A model generated the notes under the pieces. It had not been told where the DNA came from. It was given only the letters and a program-made list of their open reading frames with translations, and did not search any database. Below are positions 1-10,266 of a stretch of 64,000 nucleotides of DNA, piece after piece (the first letter of the stretch is position 1; each line of letters starts with the position of its first letter). Position numbers and translations under genes: made by a program. Source of the DNA: Plotosus lineatus (taxonomy: Eukaryota > Chordata > Actinopteri > Siluriformes > Plotosidae); the NCBI GenBank assembly GCA_024760905.1, contig CM045732.1:53835996-53899995 (forward strand), read 5' to 3'.

Positions 1-288
1 CCAGTTCAGATAGGTGCACATGTGGCAGGACCATTTGCTGGCTATCTCTGGTGCCTCATTGGTCACACGTACTCGAGGTCTGGCACTTGAATCAGGGCAG
101 ATGAGAACACTGGATCCCTCTTCATTGGAGCACAGGTGTGAGTTGAGACTTGGGCTGCTCTTAAATGGCTCCTCGGTGATGATGGGGCCAGTCGGTCGTT
201 GGGCGCGACACATAGTGCACTTGATGGCGGATGGCCAATTCTCGTATGTGCAATACTCACAGCTCCACTTCGGCTGGAAATCAGTCAT
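1..288 (-). CDS. zranb1: Zranb1 (TRABID) deubiquitinase, N-terminal part of first coding exon, cut by the window edge
   Basis: Read on the minus strand from ATG at 288-286, the frame stays open to base 1 (96 codons). The product begins MTDFQPKWSCEYCTYENW. Residues 8-27 form a complete RanBP2/NZF zinc finger (W8, C10, C13, N17, W18, C24, C27), and a second finger starts at K85-W86-S-C88-x2-C91 and is cut at W96. The linker keeps ICPDSSARPRV, as in vertebrate ZRANB1. The family protein is about 708 residues: three NZF fingers that read K29/K33-linked ubiquitin chains, an ankyrin-like region and an OTU cysteine-protease domain. It trims such chains and has been linked to Wnt/APC signalling. Only finger 1 and the edge of finger 2 are visible here. 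The start is favoured by A at -3 and by agreement with the family N-terminus. The gene diverges from akap6. Teleosts can have two zranb1 copies, and I cannot tell which this is. Confidence 0.93.
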   Translation of the reverse strand, partial: MTDFQPKWSCEYCTYENWPSAIKCTMCRAQRPTGPIITEEPFKSSPSLNSHLCSNEEGSSVLICPDSSARPRVRVTNEAPEIASKWSCHMCTYLNW

Positions 289-382
289 CCTCGCTCGAAC
301 AGAACTTCAAAATATCCCCCTTCCCTCCCACCCTCCGCTGGCTCACGCCTGACCAAAAGACCACTCAGCCTGCCAGGGTGCT
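289..382 (-). other. zranb1: zranb1 5' UTR part of exon 2 with its 3' splice site
   Basis: Reading the minus strand, a long pyrimidine run (complement of 388-415) leads to TTTTTGTCTCAG, with the AG at 384-383. The exon therefore starts at 382 and runs 94 nt to the zranb1 ATG. Vertebrate ZRANB1 has a noncoding first exon and begins translation in exon 2, which fits. The acceptor is inferred from sequence only. Confidence 0.75.
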
Positions 383-384
383 CT

Positions 385-1791
385 GAGACAAAAAAAAAGA
401 GAGAGAGAGAAAGACACAAGTCAATCATCTGATTATCCACAAGAAAGTCAGACAAAGGCAAAAGACGAAAATGTTAACTGTGACCAGAGGAAGATAACCA
501 AATTCTCCCAAAGAACTCAAATGATATCATCACCCACATCTGGCAGATACATCACTGAAGGATCTCAATAGCACCGGATCACATTTGAGTAAGGCACAGG
601 AGAGGCATATCACATCCATTTGAATATTTTACATGTGGTGGTGCAGCTGTCCTTTCCCACACATGAACTGCAGGGATTTTGAAGCTGTTCTTGACTATAC
701 AGGAACTCGCCTTTTCGCCCTTCCGTGAGAAACAGTAATCAAATAAAACACAATACAGACATCTAAAAGGGTTTGTCCCACGGGAAACATGCTTACAACT
801 CTCGGGCATTTTTGTGTGAAGTCCAAAGAGGGAAACGAAAACACAAAACACAGATAATTCCAGCTCACTCGACACTGTTGTTTTTTCCACAGCCAAGTTT
901 AAAGAGACGCTCGACAGGCTAGCTAGCTGTGTTAGCATCAAGTCAGTCCTCATGTACAACAAGAAGCTCTTCCATACTGACTTTAATGACAGGAAAAAAA
1001 AAAAACTCGACAGGTCCAAATCTACACTATCTCGATGTTCTGAACTTACAGCCCAGACATACATTTATTAAGTTAGTCAGAGTCTGTGGTACAATGAGTC
1101 CAGACCTGCCGACCTAATTAAGGAGGTTTTAGTTGGAGTTAACTGGAGAAGCGACCGTTTAACGGCCTGTTACGTTAAAACTAACAGCTTTCAGAAACAA
1201 ATGTCTGAGGTAAATTATAGTATATTTCTACTCGCTGAACTCAACACAACACTCCACACAAACCTGACAGAGGAAGTAATATTATTTTTTACAAGCCATG
1301 ACAATTAAAATAATAATAATAATAATAAACTAAGCAGGGAAACCGCTTTACATATACAGTACTGCTTAATTTCTTCTCCTTAATGTGTACTAGTACAGTA
1401 ACTGACTTTCAGCTAATCGCGGGCTGCCCTTTAACGATCTCTGTAGCTAGGCTAGGTCAGCTAAGCAGCCTCCTTGGATTTGGGGCAGAAGGTGAGAGAG
1501 CAGCGGGATCCGCACTAGCATTCTGGGCTTATGTACGCTACACAGAAGACAGGCGGAGAAAAAATCAATGGACAAACTAAACCGACAGGCCTTTACATAT
1601 TCTCGGTTCCTGATCTCGGTTTCTCCGCGAATAGAGCCCTCTTGAGTTGTATTTCTGTAGTGACACATCCCGGCGCAATTCATGCGGTTGTCCGAACGAA
1701 ACCGATCCTACCTATAAACAACCCGACAAACCCCCTGCAGCTACAATCTGGCCGTTAATAACACACATACTGGAATTATTACCCCGCCCTT
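385..1791 (-). other. zranb1: Putative zranb1 intron 1
   Basis: This is the stretch between the inferred exon 2 acceptor at 383-384 and a consensus donor at 1793-1792. It is moderately GC-rich towards 1.4-1.8 kb, has a short (AAT)n run near 1310-1328, and holds no reading frame with recognisable protein similarity. The open frame on the minus strand at 579-1064 has low-complexity composition and no family resemblance. Confidence 0.45.
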
Positions 1792-1793
1792 AC

Positions 1794-1960
1794 CTTTTTC
1801 ACCGCAGCTATCCTACTGTGCAAGAAATCCAGTTTTTAGTGAGCTTTCTGAGAACTTAACAAGTACTAATTCCCATTTCCAGTGCCGATTTGTCTAATGG
1901 CGGCAACACGGGAACAGGGTAAACCAAAATAAACCTACTCCACAGATACAGGGAGGAGGG
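1794..1960 (-). other. zranb1: Putative noncoding first exon of zranb1
   Basis: On the minus strand the sequence GAAAAAG|GTAAGGGCGG (GT at 1793-1792) is a near-consensus 5' splice site at the downstream edge of a GC-richer block. It is the best donor I see between the promoter-like block and the coding exon. The 5' boundary (transcription start) is not defined by sequence and may lie anywhere between about 1950 and 2130. Two ATGGCGGC-type YY1 motifs in the area (1896-1904 on plus, 2113-2124 on minus) are typical of the start regions of housekeeping genes. Confidence 0.4.
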
Positions 1961-1984
1961 ACGCCACCTGGGGGGGGGATTCTA

Positions 1985-2130
1985 AAGCGTGATTGGCTCA
2001 TTTTTCACGTGACTAGTCTTAGCCAATTAGAGTCTGCGTATTTCATTGACATCGATTAAAGGGCTCTGAATCTTCCGGTGTAACTGGGCTGCCAGAGAAC
2101 TGACAGGCTTGTGCCGCCATTTTGGTTCTT
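1985..2130 (-). promoter_or_regulatory. zranb1: Promoter region of zranb1 (CCAAT, E-box, YY1)
   Basis: Within 140 bp there are two CCAAT boxes in opposite orientations (ATTGG at 1992-1996 and CCAAT at 2023-2027), a CACGTGAC E-box between them (2006-2013), and a GCCGCCATTTTG YY1 site (2113-2124), which on the minus strand reads in the sense orientation usual just after a start site. This is the organisation of a TATA-less housekeeping promoter. Its assignment to zranb1 follows from position and direction. Divergent transcription to the right is possible, but I see no plus-strand exon. Confidence 0.5.
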
Positions 2131-2519
2131 CGCACAAAGTAATGGAAGTGGGTTATTTGCTTCCATTGGAGCCGCAATGGCGTGCGTTTCATATATTTCA
2201 GGCAACAGTAGCTATAGTAAAGGGTGACGTAATCATTTCAGAAAAGATCTACCGCAGCATTATGCAGTAGTTGGGCATAGTAGATTTTCTAGACATATTT
2301 TAGCAATGGTTTAAGAGATTTGTGTCATCCTATTACTTTAAAGCATCAAAGCAAAACTGAAGCTGAATAATTGACATGTAGATATTGTAGTGTTATTTAA
2401 TCATCATTTGAGTAGCTCAAATACTTGTGCTTGCAATTTGGAATATATATTTTCAGGTTATAGTAACAAACAAAATAAGAAACTCCACAATAAACTGCAT
2501 TCAAAAGGGAAATGTTCTA

Positions 2520-5500
2520 TGATGATTTGGACAAACTACACTATCAATGTGTGCGCATGAGCCTTTTTAATTTCATTTATTCCAGTGAAATCAATTTCAT
2601 ATTTAAAACTCACCACTACACTGGAAAATTTTCCAAGATTCCAATCTTGGATGTACTTATTATCTGGAAACCCAGAAGCATCTCTTATAAGCCTATCAGG
2701 TTCAAGTATTTTGGTCATGTAACCTGAATCTGCATACTCTCCATCCATCCATTTGCAGGGCTTGTTGCCTATCAAAATGTTTTCTTCCCTTTGTTGGCAT
2801 AGGCGTATGATGTCAAGAGGCCTTGTGCCAGTGGCATCACTGAGCCAGGAAAGGTAAGTCATTTGCTGACATATACGTGTTCTCCGTCCTTCCACTGCAC
2901 TGCCCCAGTAAGGGCAACTTTCTCAAGGGCATTCTTACGATGTATGTGACTCAAGAAGCATATTTGTCGAGTTGCAATAGTACAAAGTAAGGTACGGGAT
3001 GACTTGGTTCTTTCAAGGACGTCTTTGTTGCTTACATGATCCGTCCAAGGTATTCTCATCATCCTACATGCAAACCACATCTCAGCAGCTTCCAAAACGC
3101 TTGTTGCATGGTCTTGTTCCATGTCCAGCATTCAGATCCATACAGAAGTGTGGACCATACATCGCAACGTAACAATCTTAATTTCGTGGGGAGATTTATT
3201 GACCTTGTTGTCAGTACTCGTTCTATGTTCTTGAAAGAAGCTTTTGCGATTCCAATCTGTTGCTTGATCTCTTTTTCACATCTATCTGAAGATACTGTAC
3301 TGCCCAGGTATGTAAATTCTGTAACCTGTTCAAGTGTTTCTCCATTCACCTCCAACCTACATTGTGGAACTGGTGATGTTTTTAAAAAGACGAGACAAAA
3401 AGACTTCTTGCTGTTTATTAGTAAGCCTTTCCTCTCAATTTCCTCGACAACAACATTCATGAGATTCTGCAGATTTTCCTGAGAGTCACTGATCACCACA
3501 ATATCATCTGCATAATCTAACATTTGTTATGTTGACTCCTCTGATTCTAAATCCACCCATTTCTTTCACTGATTGCATGATAACCTCTGTATAGTGAAAA
3601 CAAGTGTGGGGACAGGATGCAGCCTTGCCTTACACCACGCGCTATGGTAAGCCAGTTACTTATCCTTCCATCTATCTTCACTGCTGCCAGTTGATTCCAG
3701 TAGAGGTTCCTACTCAGTTCAAGCTCTTTTCCATCAATGTCCAGCATGTCTCGTATCTCCACAAGGGCCTCGTGTTGCACCTTTTCGAATGCCTTGACAT
3801 AGTCAATAAAACAAACATACAGATCTTTCTGCATCTGAATAGCCCCCTCTGATAACATGAACAGGGCATTCCTAGTCCCCTTGTCTGGTCTGAAACCATA
3901 CTGCTCTTCTGATATTTCATCCTTTTGTTCTGCTCCAAATTTGATTGCATAATACACGCAGGATCAGCTTTGTTAGATGACTCTTCAAACTTATCGTCCA
4001 GAACTTCGCATCTGGTTGCTCCTGGCTTCTTTGGTATTGCTATGAATACTGATTTGACCATCTCAATTGGAAAACATCCTTCATTGTAAATTCTGTTTGC
4101 AATAGGTGTGATTTGCTCAACCCCAAAGTCACCCAAAGCTGTGAACATCTCCGTTGTAAGACCATCTGGTCCAGGTGACTTACCAGATGACATACCATGG
4201 ATGGCATATTTCTTCTTCAAGAATTGCATTCTGGCCAACTTTTTTTCCATCTGGATTTTGATTTCTGTTATCATGAAATAGTTCTCTAATATATTCTTCC
4301 AAGCACTGTAGTATCTTCTCGTTTTCCATTACTAGTTGCTCCCTTGTCTTGTATACAGCTAGGATGAGATGCACATTTTCTATGACCAGTGATCAGTTGC
4401 ACTTGATAAGCTGAGGATTTTTCTTTTCAAGGCTTTTCAATTGTTCACACTGTTTTATGTAGAATTTTTCTGTTTTCATTTGACATTTATTTCTAATATA
4501 TCTATCAAGTTCTCTATATTGATCTTTGTCACCTTTTGCCTTTCTTCGTATTTCTATTAATTCTAGAATTTCAGTTGTCACATATTCTTGTTTCTTTTAT
4601 GGAACTACACGAGGCACAAGCTTATTTGTGGCATCAGTTAAAGCCCTTTGAAAGTTACTAAAAAGCTTGCAAATATCATCTGTATGTTCCTCTTTCAGGT
4701 CTGTTTAAACTGATTCTTTAAACTGACGAGCTAATCCACAATGTTTTAAGTTTGAAAAGTCAAATCTTTCTTAGTTTTCTTAGTTGCTTGCTTTTTCAAT
4801 TTAATTCGAATCGAACACACAACCAAGACATGGTCAGAATTGTAGTAAGCACCAGGATATCCCTTTGCCTGTGTCACAGAATTCTGAAATCTGTTGATAG
4901 TAATGAAGTCAATCTGATTCTTCATGTTTTGGTCAGGACTTTTCCATGTCCATCTTCATGGATGATGTTGAAACCATGTATTAGGAATGATCTAGCCTTT
5001 TTGCTCACACCATTCTATCCATGTTTCTCCACACTTGTTTCTCAATCCAGGTTCATGATGTCCAATTATGTCTTGGTACCTCCCTTCCCCTACAATGGCC
5101 TCTTGGGATTTGCATTCTTTCATTGCTTTGTCCAAATCTGCACAAAACTTTTCCACTGTTTCTTCTGAGCTAGTGCTAGTTGGTGCATACATCTGAATAG
5201 TGTTAATGTCGAAAGGCTTTGCTTGCAACTTCACCAGAATAACCCGATCTGAGACAGCCCAATAACCCATCATTGCATCATTGCAGCAGATGCTTGGTGA
5301 CTCAGAAGGATTCCTATTCCTCCAACATGAAGTGTCTCATCTCCAGAATACACAAACTTAGTATCTTTCAACTTGGTCTTACCAGATTTGGTCTACCGAA
5401 CTTCACTGCATCCAAGAACATCAAGATGGAGAAGCTGCATTGATGACATTATGTAGCTGGCCACCTTGGTACATCGTATGAACATTCCATGTTCCAGTTT

Positions 5501-5885
5501 GTAAAGACTGGTGATTCATGGACACAGTAGCATGATGACGGTCTGGAGTGTCCTGTATAAGTAACTCCTCCCTACCGAGCAAAGGATCCTGCAAGGAAAT
5601 TGCTGAAATCCTATTCACACTCTTGATGTTATGATTTCCTTGTGTACGATTAATTTTGACTTGAAAAGCAGAAGAAATGTCCCACAGTGGTCTGCCAACT
5701 GCCTTCTGTGGTTGCAGTATTCTAACTTGAGATGGTTGATCCCTACCTTTGCCAATGATTATCATCAGTGCATGCAAGGCATCAATGTTCTGTGGCTGAA
5801 CAGGCTTTGCCGTAAGCCAGGGGCCCTTCGATGGAGTGCTATCAACCGAGCCAGTTGAACTCTGGGATGCAGTTTAATGTCATAC
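2520..5885 (-). mobile_element. Degenerate RTE-like non-LTR retrotransposon (LINE) on the minus strand
   Basis: Read on the minus strand from about 5885 to 2520, frame-broken pieces follow the order of an APE-type LINE protein. An endonuclease start (TGTWNVHTM, about 5495) is followed by an endonuclease segment with IQMYAPTS and DLDKAM (5273-4992) and a linker. Reverse transcriptase motifs come next: KSPGPDGLTTEMF (4188-4150 region), IPKK, YGFRPDKGTR, FIDYVKAF (first catalytic Asp), RGVRQGCILSP, and YADD at about 3514-3503. The C-terminal part has TEFTYLGS, RLLRCDVWSTLLYGSE and RIPWTDHVS. The thumb and C-terminal motif order resembles RTE-clade elements such as BovB. At least five frame breaks and stops show it is dead. 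Clade assignment is by eye. The intergenic region between zranb1 and akap6 hosts it. Confidence 0.85.
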
Positions 5886-5975
5886 CCAGGATTATGCATA
5901 CTCTACTGCTATCATTATACAGCAGAAAGTTTACCTCGCAAAAGGTTTTCATTCATAAATGATTACCATATAGAT

Positions 5976-5977
<2 letters not shown>

Positions 5978-6017
<40 letters not shown>
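5978..6017. repeat. (ATT)n microsatellite
   Basis: About 13 uninterrupted ATT units just upstream of the 5' end of the LINE relic. Confidence 0.95.
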
Positions 6018-6019
<2 letters not shown>

Positions 6020-6610
6020 GTTGATGTATTTTCACTATAAATGTTGAAAAGATCATCTGGTTTTACGTCATGACCCACGGGACATGAGGGAGAATTAATG
6101 TTTCCTATGATCTCATCTCATTGTGATCCTGTAGTAGTCACTACTGTACTACAGATACAGTGGTGTACTTCAGTCAACCCAGTTAAATAAATGAAGCGAA
6201 GATATTTGACTTGGTCAATATGATGTTACTATGGCGCACTAATAGAAAATCATATACCTGTATGGACTTTCAAATGAGACTTTACTTGTGACCTTGAATT
6301 AACTGAATGGTGAAATTTAAAATCATAGGATTTTGAACAGTTAACTTTGAAACAAATGCTGAGGAAACACTAGGAAAACGATTAAAAAACCGGTTGACTA
6401 TGAACTGCCCAATTACTTTTGATCTTTGTGACCTTCAAAACTCCAACCTTGTAAAACCTTGAAACAAGAGGGCGGTTCCTTACATTCTCTGAGTGTCTTA
6501 TTTATGTTTCTCTTCCAAGAAACAACTCAAATGTGATTTGGGTTATTTCAAGCAATCACAGACCTGCTTTGCTGTTATTATCTCTTTACTTGTTCTGGAT
6601 TTTCTATGTG
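6018..6610. other. Intergenic stretch without recognised features
   Basis: AT-rich unique-looking sequence. No open frame with family resemblance, RNA gene or repeat boundary was recognised. Confidence 0.5.
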
Positions 6611-6822
6611 GGGCAGTGGTGGCCCGGTGGTAAGGTTGGATTGATTCCCTTTGGAACATCTATGTATTCTCCTTGGACTGTGAAAGGAAACTGGAGTACT
6701 TGGAGGAAACCCATGCAACTGCGCAGAGAACATGCAAACTTCACACAGAAACGCCCAAGCCCAGGGACTCGAACCCATGACCTTTCTGTGAGATTTTGAC
6801 CACTACAGCACTGTGCTGCCCT
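6611..6822 (-). mobile_element. Chimeric SINE: family A head joined to an inverted family B fragment
   Basis: The left 25 bp (GGGCAGTGGTGGCCCGGTGG) is a plus-oriented family A tRNA-like head. The remainder is family B in reverse orientation, with the characteristic blocks TGGAGGAAACCCATGCAA, GAACATGCAAACTTCACACA and the reversed head ...CACTACAGCACTGTGCTGCC at the right end. The two heads therefore face outwards. Confidence 0.75.
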
Positions 6823-6829
6823 AAGATAG

Positions 6830-8100
6830 ATGATTAAATTGATATAATTATACGGAAACAGGTGTGTTTTCTAAGCTACCAATACGAATCTATAATTTTG
6901 AAACTCTTTGAGTGTTTAAAAATCTACAAATAAACGAAATGTCAGTTGTACCAAGTCTGATACACTCAGTAAAAGGCATTGGAAGCCTAATAATCGTTAA
7001 TTATCAAACGAATCAAGAAAGAACCCCCTAAATGTCTTTTAGAAATATTTTCCAGCAATATATTAGAATATTCACAAAAATATTACATGATACGATCTGA
7101 TTTGTCTGTATTTATAAATCTCACTGTCACTGGATTTCTGGGTTCAGTGTTTCTCAAAGCGGTGCATCCTTTCTTAATCTTGCAACTTTATTGCCATCCA
7201 GTGGATATCGTAGGGAAATACAGCAAGAATTCTAAAAAATACACATTACTTTACAGTATATTAAAAATGAAATTTATTCATTACAGTGTTAATTATGACA
7301 AATAATGCAGTTTTGGGCCAATGTTTTACATTTTGTAATAGTCTTTACATTGACACATTTATCAATTTTAATGATATATTTATCTCTGATGTATTTCCGA
7401 GCTCAAGTCACTGTACTAAGCTTTGCATGGTGGTATGCATTTCTCTGGTTTCCTTCTGAAGTGAACGTGTATGTGCATAGTGCTCTCTGATAGACTGGTG
7501 TTCTATTGCTTTGTTGGTGCTCTCAGGAGAACTCATTTTCTACTTACTTGCTCTTTCATTTCCATTATACCATTTAAAGAAAAGCTCAGAGAGGACTAAC
7601 ACAATTTCGTTGTAATGATACAGTATTAGACAATAGTGCAACCTAGTTAGCCACACTGGGAAGAAAAGTGACAACCCAGTAACAGTGGGGCTGTAATCCA
7701 GCAACCTACCACTGAGTCACAACTTCCCCAAATAATAATAATAATAATAATAACAAAAAAAAACAACAATAACGACAACAATAATCATCATAGTTTTATT
7801 TTTAACCTAATGTATGTGTTCAGCTGCGTTTCCTAATTATACTGTATTCTAAAGCTTAAAAATTGCATTGTGCTTAGAAAAGATAAAGAATAGTAATTTA
7901 ATAAACTTTCAAAGGGGCTTCAGTGTTTTTAGTAAGGCCAGGCATTATAATAAATGTTTTTTTATTTTCATAATAAAATAATATTTAGTAATTCTGACAT
8001 ACCTATAATAACAAAACGGCTACAAAGCTAGAAAACATAACAGCATACTAATATTATGTCTCTGTAATATTGCATAGAGTACAGGGTAATCCTCGGTCAC
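6830..8100. other. Intergenic AT-rich stretch
   Basis: No gene or dated mobile element recognised. It includes a short (AAT)n run at about 7731-7752. Small open frames here have no recognisable family features. Confidence 0.5.
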
Positions 8101-8114
8101 CGCTCTTCTGTCTC

Positions 8115-8210
8115 CTGTAGCCCCGCCCACCTCAAGCGCCACACCTCGTCCACCAATCACAGAACAATATTACTGCTCCATCACTCCACAGTTTCCCAGG
8201 CAACAGGGCT
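8115..8210 (+). promoter_or_regulatory. akap6: Putative akap6 promoter: GC box, CCAAT box and RFX X-box
   Basis: A local GC-rich block contains a GC box (CCCCGCCC, 8121-8128), a CCAAT box (8153-8157) and an X-box-like palindrome, GTTTCCCAGGCAAC (8191-8204), spaced 25-40 bp apart. There is no TATA box. It lies directly upstream of the proposed noncoding first exon. Assignment to akap6 is by position and orientation, as no other plus-strand gene lies between here and the first coding exon. Confidence 0.5.
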
Positions 8211-8411
8211 GCTCGGCTGAAGGCGCTGCATCATCAGCATCCGCTACTTCGAGCTGTTCGAGGCCGCAGTGTCTAAGCGCGCGCACACACACACACATAC
8301 ACGCGCGCGAGCGCACACACACACACACGCACGCACACACACACACACACCTCCCCCACATCACAGCCTCACTCACGCCCTGAGCACGAGATGGAATAAA
8401 GCCGGAATCAG
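8205..8411 (+). other. akap6: Putative noncoding first exon of akap6
   Basis: A GC-rich segment ends in GAATCAG|GTGAGT, a near-perfect 5' splice site with GT at 8412-8413. AKAP6 genes begin translation in the second exon, so an untranslated exon here fits. The start is not visible; 8205 is set just after the X-box. The exon would contain the purine-pyrimidine tract at 8277-8350. A second, weaker donor (GGAAA|GTGAGT, GT at 8612-8613) could end a longer version. Confidence 0.45.
8277..8350. repeat. Alternating (CG)/(CA) purine-pyrimidine tract
   Basis: About 74 bp of mixed GC and AC dinucleotides, with strict alternation broken at only a few bases. It is the type of sequence that can adopt Z-DNA. 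It lies in the proposed first exon of akap6. Confidence 0.9.
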
Positions 8412-8966
8412 GTGAGTGTCGCACTTCTCTCCATTTTCACAGTGTTGTTATTGTGTGGTTGAGACAGACCCTTGCGGTCCCTATACGCGGAGAGCCGTGA
8501 CTGGCAAGGCGACGAGCGGCTTCTTGCTTTGTCAAAGAGGCCTGCAGAGAGGGAAAAGCTGTCGCATACACACACAGCTTTACCTGGAGATCAGATCCAG
8601 CCAGTAGGAAAGTGAGTTTGTACGTGTTGGTTTGATGCTATATTTGGCCTTGAGGAAGGGGACACAAGAAAGACAGCAAGATATTAACCTGTGCTCAGTT
8701 TGTCCTTTGGAGAAAGCAGTGTGTTTTTATAACCTACATTTTCCCTGTGTTTATATTTGTGTGTATCTGATTCAGAAGTATTTCTGCTGATGTTCTTGCT
8801 GGCCTAGTGGAGAATAAAGGGTTAACAGTGAGTGTGCTTGTAGGGGCATCTCTGTTCCACACTTACTGCTTTGGTCCTGTCCACCACCTCTCACTAAGCA
8901 TCAGATAGAGGGAAATTTTTTGTTTATTTTTGGTTTAAGGCATCATTGTTAATTTTTTCTACAACC

Positions 8967-8968
<2 letters not shown>

Positions 8969-9002
<34 letters not shown>

Positions 9003-9067
9003 TATCTGTGTGTGTGTGTGTGTGTGTGTGTCTCTATCTGTGTGTGTGTGTGTGTGTCTCTATCTGT

Positions 9068-9115
<48 letters not shown>
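8969..9115. repeat. Compound (TG)n with TCTATC spacers, then (GA)n
   Basis: Blocks of TG repeats are separated by recurring TCTATCTG or TCTCTATCTG spacers, followed by 11-12 GA units (9092-9115). This is a compound microsatellite in akap6 intron 1. Confidence 0.95.
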
Positions 9116-9116
<1 letters not shown>

Positions 9117-9119
9117 CAG

Positions 9120-9889
9120 TATTTTACATATGTATGTCCTAAGCTGGGGTACTGGTTGTGTCATTTTGTGTCTTAACATAAAATTCCCTGGTGTCTAGCC
9201 CCTCCCTGTTATATGAGACATTTGTTTTATTATGGTGATGATTTCACTTGAGGAGAAAAGAGTGGTGATATCAGTAGCAATATCGAGCTCTGTTTCATAA
9301 GTGTCCCCTGTTAGCAGAGCTTAAACCTTTTCAATAGCCGCTTGTCTCCTGTCTTTCTTTTGTACTAAGAGCACAAAAAAGTGTGATTCGAGCTTGTTAT
9401 GATCTAGAGATGGGCAACCCAGAACATAGGCCTAGTTCGTGTACAGGATCTAAGAGGAACCCGTAACCTTGGATCTTTGTTCTACAAATCATAAGCTTTT
9501 GGTTTTTAGCAATGGATTTCAATTTTAACATGCTAAACATGCTCAGGGAAAAGATTTTATTGTTAGATGATTCAAAAGCATTGTAATAAACAAGTTCTGA
9601 GGGCTGTATCATATTTCAAGGGAAGAGTGCAGCAATGTCCTGAACTATCACGCTGGCATATTGAGAACAACTAGCTTTCAGCAGAAAACCTAGTAGGGTG
9701 GGGCAGCAGGCAGATAGCCACTTTTAGCCTTGAGCTTACATCATTTTAAAACATGTATTATGGGAAAATAGTTTATACAGTGAATGAGCATATCCAGCTA
9801 TATTAACGAGTCAGTGACCTATGCGTGCATCGTCTGTAAGTTATCGGGTTTTGAAACTCCTTCCTTTCCCTCTGCAGTTTTTGTATGTT
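9120..9889. other. Intron 1 stretch without recognised features
   Basis: Unique-looking intronic sequence. Nothing recognised on either strand. Confidence 0.5.
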
Positions 9890-9902
9890 GTGCTCAGGTT
9901 AT

Positions 9903-10253
9903 CAGTTCATCATCAGTTCATTTTCTGTAACAGCTTCATCCTAATTAGGGTCGCGGGGAGGCTGGTGCCCATCCCAGCCAACTCAAGGCGAGGGCAGAGT
10001 ACACCCTGGACAGCTCGCCAGGCCATCGCAGGGCGGAAACACGCTGACAGCTTTGCAGCCTACTCTTGTCGAAAGTCAGCAATGGTTCTTTTACATGCCT
10101 CACACCATAGACAGTGAGAGACATGGCCGGCCTTTGATAACCCAGTTAGCTGCACTGGGAGGACAGTGACAACCTTGTGGAGAGTGGGACTCGAACCCCC
10201 AACCTTTGGATCAGCAATCCGAGGCCTTATACCACTAGACCACCACTGCCCTG
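9903..10253 (-). mobile_element. SINE family A, full length, tail 1
   Basis: Reverse-oriented full copy: tail (CTAATTAGGGTCGCGGGGAG) at the left, tRNA-like head (complement of CTAGACCACCACTGCCC) at the right, with B box GGTTCGAGTCC-like (complement). It is flanked by a 13-bp target-site duplication, GTGCTCAGGTTAT, at 9890-9902 and 10254-10266. The A box (TGGTCTAGTGG) and B box mark it as tRNA-derived. Confidence 0.93.
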
Positions 10254-10266
10254 GTGCTCAGGTTAT

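Noticed and set aside
14..352. Plus-strand 112-codon open frame at the left edge
   Set aside because: It is the antisense shadow of the zranb1 coding exon. The minus-strand frame has the zinc-finger cysteines and family sequence.
579..1064. Minus-strand 161-codon open frame
   Set aside because: The composition is low-complexity (Phe/Ser runs) with no recognisable domain, and it lies in the inferred zranb1 intron without supporting splice sites.
8170..8424. Minus-strand 84-codon frame in the GC-rich block
   Set aside because: It is a Cys/Val repeat translation of the purine-pyrimidine tract and antisense to the proposed akap6 first exon.
8969..9115. CRISPR-like array of repeated TG blocks with regular spacers
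   Set aside because: The spacers are TCTATC variants of the same microsatellite. This is a vertebrate compound repeat.
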